Positions 59,922-64,000 of a DNA stretch of 64,000 bases are shown here, one piece after another. Each line of letters starts with the position of its first letter. Within the stretch, counting starts at the first letter, position 1. The stretch is taken from positions 141,863,741 through 141,927,740 of the forward strand of contig CM041465.1 in the NCBI GenBank assembly GCA_023213395.1, written 5' to 3'. A program made the translations under genes and the position numbers. The stretch comes from Cycas panzhihuaensis. Taxonomy: Eukaryota; Cycadophyta. The notes beneath the pieces are model-generated. The model was not told the origin of the DNA. It saw only the letters and a program-made list of their open reading frames with translations, and did no database searches.

Positions 59922-60644
59922 GGTAGTATATGTTTTTTTGTCTTGGACAGGGGAAGGCACGGGCCTCTAGGGGGTCATCATATATAGTCACATGATTGTA
60001 CCCCCCCCTTGCAAGGACACCAGCTTCCCATAGATGATGTACCATACCATATGTATGATATGACACATGATTTTGATACATATAGATGGGGTGATTGATA
60101 CCCCATTTTGACATATGATGATGTATACCATAATTTGTTGGATGATATGTATGTTTTGTTTACATGTTTATCTGTCTGTGATGGTGCACGGATGCATGAG
60201 GGTATGTATGGTTGCATTTTGAGTTGATTATTATATGAGCTTTTGTGTTATGATACTTGTTTAGGTTGTGCATATTTCCTTTAATGTGGGTCCATATAGC
60301 TAACAGGAGCACGCACGACCACTATGAGTAGAGATGATCGACATATGCAGGGTTAGGAAATAGGGCAACACGCATGTCCATATGGGAGAATAGCAGGATG
60401 TGCAAAGGAAATATCGAGCGAGAGGGCAGTGACAATACTCGAGAGCGTCATTCTAGTTGGGGGCTACCCAAATAGGAGGACAAGGTCCCAAGGAAAATAG
60501 GAATAAGGGTTCCACGGGAGGAACCAGAAAGAAATGAAAGGGGCCATCCTAAACTGTCATTCCACCCGTGACTAGGGGAAATGGAAACGAACTTAAGATG
60601 GTAGTTTAGGCTCATTTCAGAGCGTGAATAAGGTGACGATAAGG
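59922..60644. other. Spacer between antisense gene and integrase
   Basis: No coding sequence. A C9/G9 run at 60001-60009 reads as GCAAGGGGGGGGG on the minus strand, an alternative polypurine-like tract. Confidence 0.4.
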
Positions 60645-62118
60645 TCACGAGTAGAATTTCTTAAGGAATTTCCTGTTAACGGCTTTTTCAAACTCAAGAC
60701 CCTCCAAAGTGGTAATCCTATAGGTGCTGTTACCTAGGCTCTCGATGACGACAAAGGGGCCAACCCATTTGGGTATGAATTTGGCAAAGCAGTCATGAAG
60801 GTACTCGAATTTGAGAATATGGTCCCCTGGAAACAAAGGACGAGAATGAAGATGTTTATAGTAGGTCCATTGTGAGCAGGCTTTGGATGCTAGGTTAGCC
60901 TAGTAGGCAGCTAGACGTCTCTCATCCAAAGCTTCAAGGTCCAGGAGGCGAGCCTGACAGATCGACTCCTCATCAATGAGACCTCAAAGAGAGACTCACA
61001 AGGAGGGGATCTCCACTTCCAATGGGAGTACCGCCTCGGTACCGTAAACCAGGGAGAACGGGGTCATTCCCGTGGTAGAATAGATGGAGGTATGGTATAC
61101 CCACAAAGCGAAAGGGAGCTGAAGGTGCCAGTCTCTTTGAGACTGAGTGATAGTTTTCTTTAAAATGTTGACGAGAGTCTTATTGAACGACTCCACTTGA
61201 CCATTTGCCTGGGGGTAGTAATGGGAGGAAGTTTTATGAGAGATTTTAAACTTCTCAGAAAGCTCATCCATCTCCTTGTTGCAAAAGGGGGTTCCGTTGT
61301 CGATGTCGTGATATCGTGAATCTCAAATGCCAAATGATATGCTGGTAAATGAAGGTAGCTATCATCTTACTAGGTGTAGTAACTGTTGAGATGGCCTCCG
61401 CCCATTTAGTAAAGTATTCCATAGCAGTCAAGATAAACTTGTGCTATGACGAGGAAGGTGGGGAGATAGCCTTAATGAGGTCTAAACCCTACTAAGTGAA
61501 AGACCATAGAGATATAATGGGGTGAAGGGCCTCAGAAGGCACATGGGAGATGTTACCATGTTCCTGACATCACCGACACCTCAGGGCAAAAGCATGGGCA
61601 TCCTTGAAGAGGGATGGCCAAAAGTAGCCCATACAAAGGATCCTCTGGGCCATGGATTGGCCTCTAAAGTGACCCCCGTAAATGCCATGGTGGCATTCAC
61701 GGAGTATTTGGTCTACTTCGTCGGTAGTGACACAGCAGAGGAGGATCCCATTGAAAAACCTCTTGTACAGTACTTCATCCATGAGGAAGTATTATCTAGC
61801 AAAAGTCTGTAAATGCCATGGTGGCATCCACGGAGAATTTGGTCTACTTCGTCAGTAGTGACGCAGCGGAGGAGGATCCCATCGAAAAACCTCTTGTACA
61901 GTACTTCATCCATGAGGAAGTATTGTCTAACAAAAGTCCGGATGCGAGATCTAACCTTACTACTAGCTTCAGGGTGGTATTGCTGCTGTGTGAGATACCA
62001 CATAATGTCGCCATACCACTCGTTGTAAATGAGTGGATGGGAAGGGACGTCTTGAATAGTCAAGATGGACTCATCAGGAAGCGAATCGTCAACAGGGATA
62101 TCGAGTGAGTTAGGGATA
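60645..62118 (-). pseudogene. TAT-I integrase with an internal duplication
   Basis: The minus strand begins with the pre-integrase stretch (NEWYGDIMWYLTQQQ, LMDEVLYKRFFDGILLRCVTTDEVD) and an HHCC zinc region (CHHGIYGGHFRGQSMAQRIL, ALRCR-CQEHG). Catalytic-core pieces follow: LTAMEYFTKWAEA with the first acid Glu instead of Asp, DNGTPF, HYYPQANGQVESFNKTL. The C-terminal domain (KWVGPFVVIESLGNSTYRI) ends with the stop at 60645. A 131-bp direct tandem duplication (61678-61939) shifts the frame inside the zinc region, and several stops lie between 61270 and 61570. Integrase would join cDNA to the host chromosome; this copy cannot. Confidence 0.85.
61678..61939. repeat. 131-bp tandem duplication inside integrase
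   Basis: Unit 1 is 61678-61808 and unit 2 is 61809-61939, nearly identical with about nine differences. The period is not a multiple of three. Confidence 0.92.
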
Positions 62119-62420
62119 GGGGCGTCTGCGAGCTACTCAACCACTACCATCCCTTTCTTTGATTTCCTGTTAATGATATGAAGATTGAACTCCTGAAGTA
62201 GGATGGCCCAATGGCCAGCCCTACCTATCAGGTCTGAACGAGTAAGCAGATATCGCAAGGGATTAGACTGGATGATCACCTTGGTGGTGTTACTAAGCAA
62301 GTAATGTCTAAACTTCTTGGTCACGTGGACCAAGGAGAGACATTCCTTCTTGGACAGAGAGTAGTTAAGTTCAGTATCCATAAGGATGCGGCTGATAAAG
62401 TAGATGGCTCTCTCGACTCC
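62119..62420 (-). pseudogene. TAT-I gypsy-type RNase H
   Basis: The minus strand reads NESLRTILAQES, then MDTELNYSLSKKECLSLVHVTKKFRHYLLSN, LRYLLTRSDLIGRAGHWAILLQEFNLHI and LADAPIP. This is the connection and RNase H region that normally follows RT. No second RNase H lies between it and integrase, where many Tat elements have one; a copy is at 56290-56827 instead. A stop at a presumed Gln codon (before LADAP) and a frame break near 62380 disable it. Confidence 0.75.
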
Positions 62421-62760
62421 TGAGCCAATATAGTGCGCAGGGACTCGTTAGTCGTCGAGGTATAAAGAAAGGGAGTGGGGAGTGGAAAGTTTTCCTTAGG
62501 ACATGCGTTATTAATATCATAGAAATCAATACATATCTGGATGGTCCCGTTCTTTTTAGCAACGGGAACAATGTTCGATACCCATTTAGGGTAGTCAATA
62601 GAAGTAATAAGTCCAGCATCCAAAAGATTCTTGACCTCCATCTTAACGGTGGCCGAGAGTTTAGGGTGGAGAGGACACTACTTCTTGTGCACGGGATGGG
62701 CACCAGGAATGGTAGTAAGATTATGGGTGACAATGGAGGGGTCAATTCCCTTCATGTCAA
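62420..62760 (-). pseudogene. TAT-I RT N-terminal remnant
   Basis: Reading downward from 62760: FDMKGIDPSIVTH, then VKNLLDAGLITSIDYPKWVSNIVPVAKKNGTIQICIDFYDINNACPKENFPLP, the start of a Tat/gypsy RT. Directly after PLPTPFL the reading becomes YTSTTNESL of RNase H, in frame. The palm core including the catalytic FADD/YxDD motif is deleted. RT would copy element RNA to DNA; this one cannot. Confidence 0.85.
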
Positions 62761-63690
62761 AATAATCCCACGCGAAGACATCCCAGAACTCTTAGAACAA
62801 AAGGGAATATTCCCTTACCTCATCAGGAGAGCATTTCGCCCCCACCTTAATGACCTTTCCAGGAGCTAAGACTATGTCCTGGGTCATCCCCATGCACATG
62901 GCATTCCCTTCCTTGAAATAGAGAGGGGAAAGGTCAACAAGAAGAGATGGAATAGGGGATGGGATTGGGTTAGCGAGTGTGGACCCGATCGCCAGAATCT
63001 TCTAATGGCCAAGCCTATGACGACCAGAAGGAAAGTTGGGCACGGAGCCCGCTAAGTTCTCAAGCAAGGCTTCATCATCTTCAAAGTAATCCACCCCATG
63101 GATGACCTTACTTCGAATAGATTAAGTGCTGGAGGAAATGAGGACAATGGGATTGTGATGGTTGTCAGGCTATCTAACCTCCTCAGAAGACTCTAAGAGA
63201 GAGTCAAGAAGGGGCCCTTCGGAAGAGGCAAAAGGAAGTTCCTTGAAACCATCACCTGTGGAGGGTGATGGAGAGGAAGGATCAATGAGCTATGGATCAA
63301 TGCGTGCAATGACATGAGACACAATGGGGTGACTAGTCTCACCAACGAGAGGGGTTCTAGGTTGGGACCTAGAACAAGAAGAGTGCATCCTACTAGTGTG
63401 GAGGAAAGAAATGGGGTGAGGAAAGCCCTCATCTTCGTCATGGGACTCATCGTCGCTAAACGAGATGAGGTACCCATAGCTCCCAACACTGATAGGAGCG
63501 AAATGCATGAGACTAGAGGAAGAAGATGTAGGATCTTCTTCAATATGGGATGGATCAGGTATGCCAATGGAGCAAGCCGAAGCGTGAGTAGAAGGGCCTT
63601 GGCTCGCTTGGTTAATCAAACGAGTTTGCTTAATAGGTTGGCGTTCACGGGAAACAACCCTCATCCGTCCATCGTGGATGAATTTAAGTT
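62761..63690 (-). pseudogene. TAT-I protease-RT linker
   Basis: The minus-strand frame (open 63664-63290, then with stops) is Ser/Asp/Glu-rich (SFSDDESHDEDEGF, DYFEDDEALLENL) and ends in FWDVFAWDYFDMKGIDP, the conserved lead-in to Tat RT. No catalytic motif is expected here. Confidence 0.7.
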
Positions 63691-63990
63691 GGCCCTAGTG
63701 GGTCGAATACACAGCTCCCATCTGATCGAACCATGGTCGACCCAAGAGAAGATTGTAGTCGACATCAACGTCAAGGACTACAATGTCAGTGAGGATAGTC
63801 TTACCCTCGAGAGTGTGCGGGATCGAAACAGATCCTAATGGAGTCTTTTCACTACCGTCATAGCCTTGGCATCGCCATGGAACAGGTTCTAAGGTAGAAA
63901 TGCCAAGCTCTTGCATAACGTGCAAGGGCATGGCATTCACGGAAGAATCGTTGTCGACAACAGTCCTTTGCAGAGTACAGTCGGGTGTGT
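63691..63990 (-). pseudogene. TAT-I aspartic protease
   Basis: The minus strand reads TVVDNDSSVNAMPLHVMQELGI, with the active-site triad in the form D-N-D-S-S rather than D-S/T-G. It continues RCQGYDGSEKTPLGSV, ILTDIVVLDVDVDYNLLLGRPWF, the characteristic retropepsin flap-to-LLGRPW pattern of gypsy elements. It would process the Gag-Pol polyprotein. The altered triad makes activity doubtful. Gag should lie just beyond the right edge of the window. Confidence 0.8.
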
Positions 63991-64000
63991 CAATAGTGAT

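Larger units (their letters stand above)
53196..64000 (-). mobile_element. TAT-I, 3' part of a Tat-like Ty3/gypsy element
   Basis: On the minus strand the order is protease, linker, RT N-terminus, RNase H, integrase, then a long 3' region with a plus-strand (antisense) gene, a second RNase H on the minus strand, and a probable long 3' LTR. Antisense genes between integrase and the 3' LTR and an extra RNase H are known features of the plant Tat lineage. Gag and the 5' LTR lie beyond the window. Base composition is noticeably less AT-rich than the copia layers. RT is largely deleted and integrase has an internal duplication, so this copy cannot move by itself. Confidence 0.82.

Noticed and set aside
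60001-60014. C9/G9 run as the polypurine tract of TAT-I
   Set aside because: The sequence after it does not begin with TG and would place the antisense gene and RNase H inside an LTR; the tract at 55937-55947 is followed by TGTTTCCC. Kept as an alternative only.

Overview
The window is nuclear DNA of a land plant, and almost all of it is nested, decayed LTR retrotransposons. Two intact tRNA genes of plant cytosolic type (Gln-CTG and Asn-GTT), AT-rich spacers with long (AT)n arrays, Ty1/copia families and a Ty3/gypsy element resembling the plant Tat lineage support this. The depth of nesting and the heavy decay of old copies suggest a large genome that removes retroelements slowly; a gymnosperm would fit, but the species cannot be told from this window. 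I see no host protein-coding gene.

Layout. 1-1720: an LTR-like fragment, a (TA)n/(CA)n microsatellite, AT-rich DNA, and a polypurine tract leading into an LTR. 1721-20431: Ty3/gypsy element GY1 on the minus strand, with both LTRs and a near-matching target duplication. GY1 is split by COP-A (copia, 3567-8816, duplication AAACT) and by COP-B (copia, 9303-18143, duplication ATTTT). COP-B is itself split by a 317-bp TRIM (15285-15601). 20432-25461: LTR remnants around an island with the two tRNA genes.

25462-42838: a short non-autonomous element (NA-E, minus) split by COP-C (copia, 25910-40713). COP-C is split by COP-D (minus, 33307-39753), a pol-less copia derivative whose 3' LTR carries a further 1.1-kb insert. 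43723-53195: three old copia fragments, COP-F (gag-protease), COP-G (5' LTR through RNase H) and COP-H (minus; 3' LTR, RNase H, RT). 53196-64000: the 3' part of a Tat-like gypsy element (TAT-I, minus). It has a protease, an RT reduced to its N-terminus, RNase H and integrase, followed by an unusual 3' cargo region: a two-exon antisense reading frame of about 596 codons and a separate sense RNase H gene.

Coding logic. Each element carries parts of the standard retrotransposon set: gag, protease, integrase, RT and RNase H, tRNA-iMet-type primer sites and polypurine tracts. None in this window can encode a complete pol. Most premature stops are of the CAA/CAG to TAA/TAG, CGA to TGA or TGG to TAG/TGA type, as expected from 5-methylcytosine deamination in silenced DNA. 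The observations most worth a second look are the spliced antisense gene and detached RNase H of TAT-I, LTR/PBS junctions repeated in tandem inside the COP-D LTR, a conserved leader stem-loop shared by COP-B, COP-C and COP-D, and the TRIM with tRNA-like A and B boxes.
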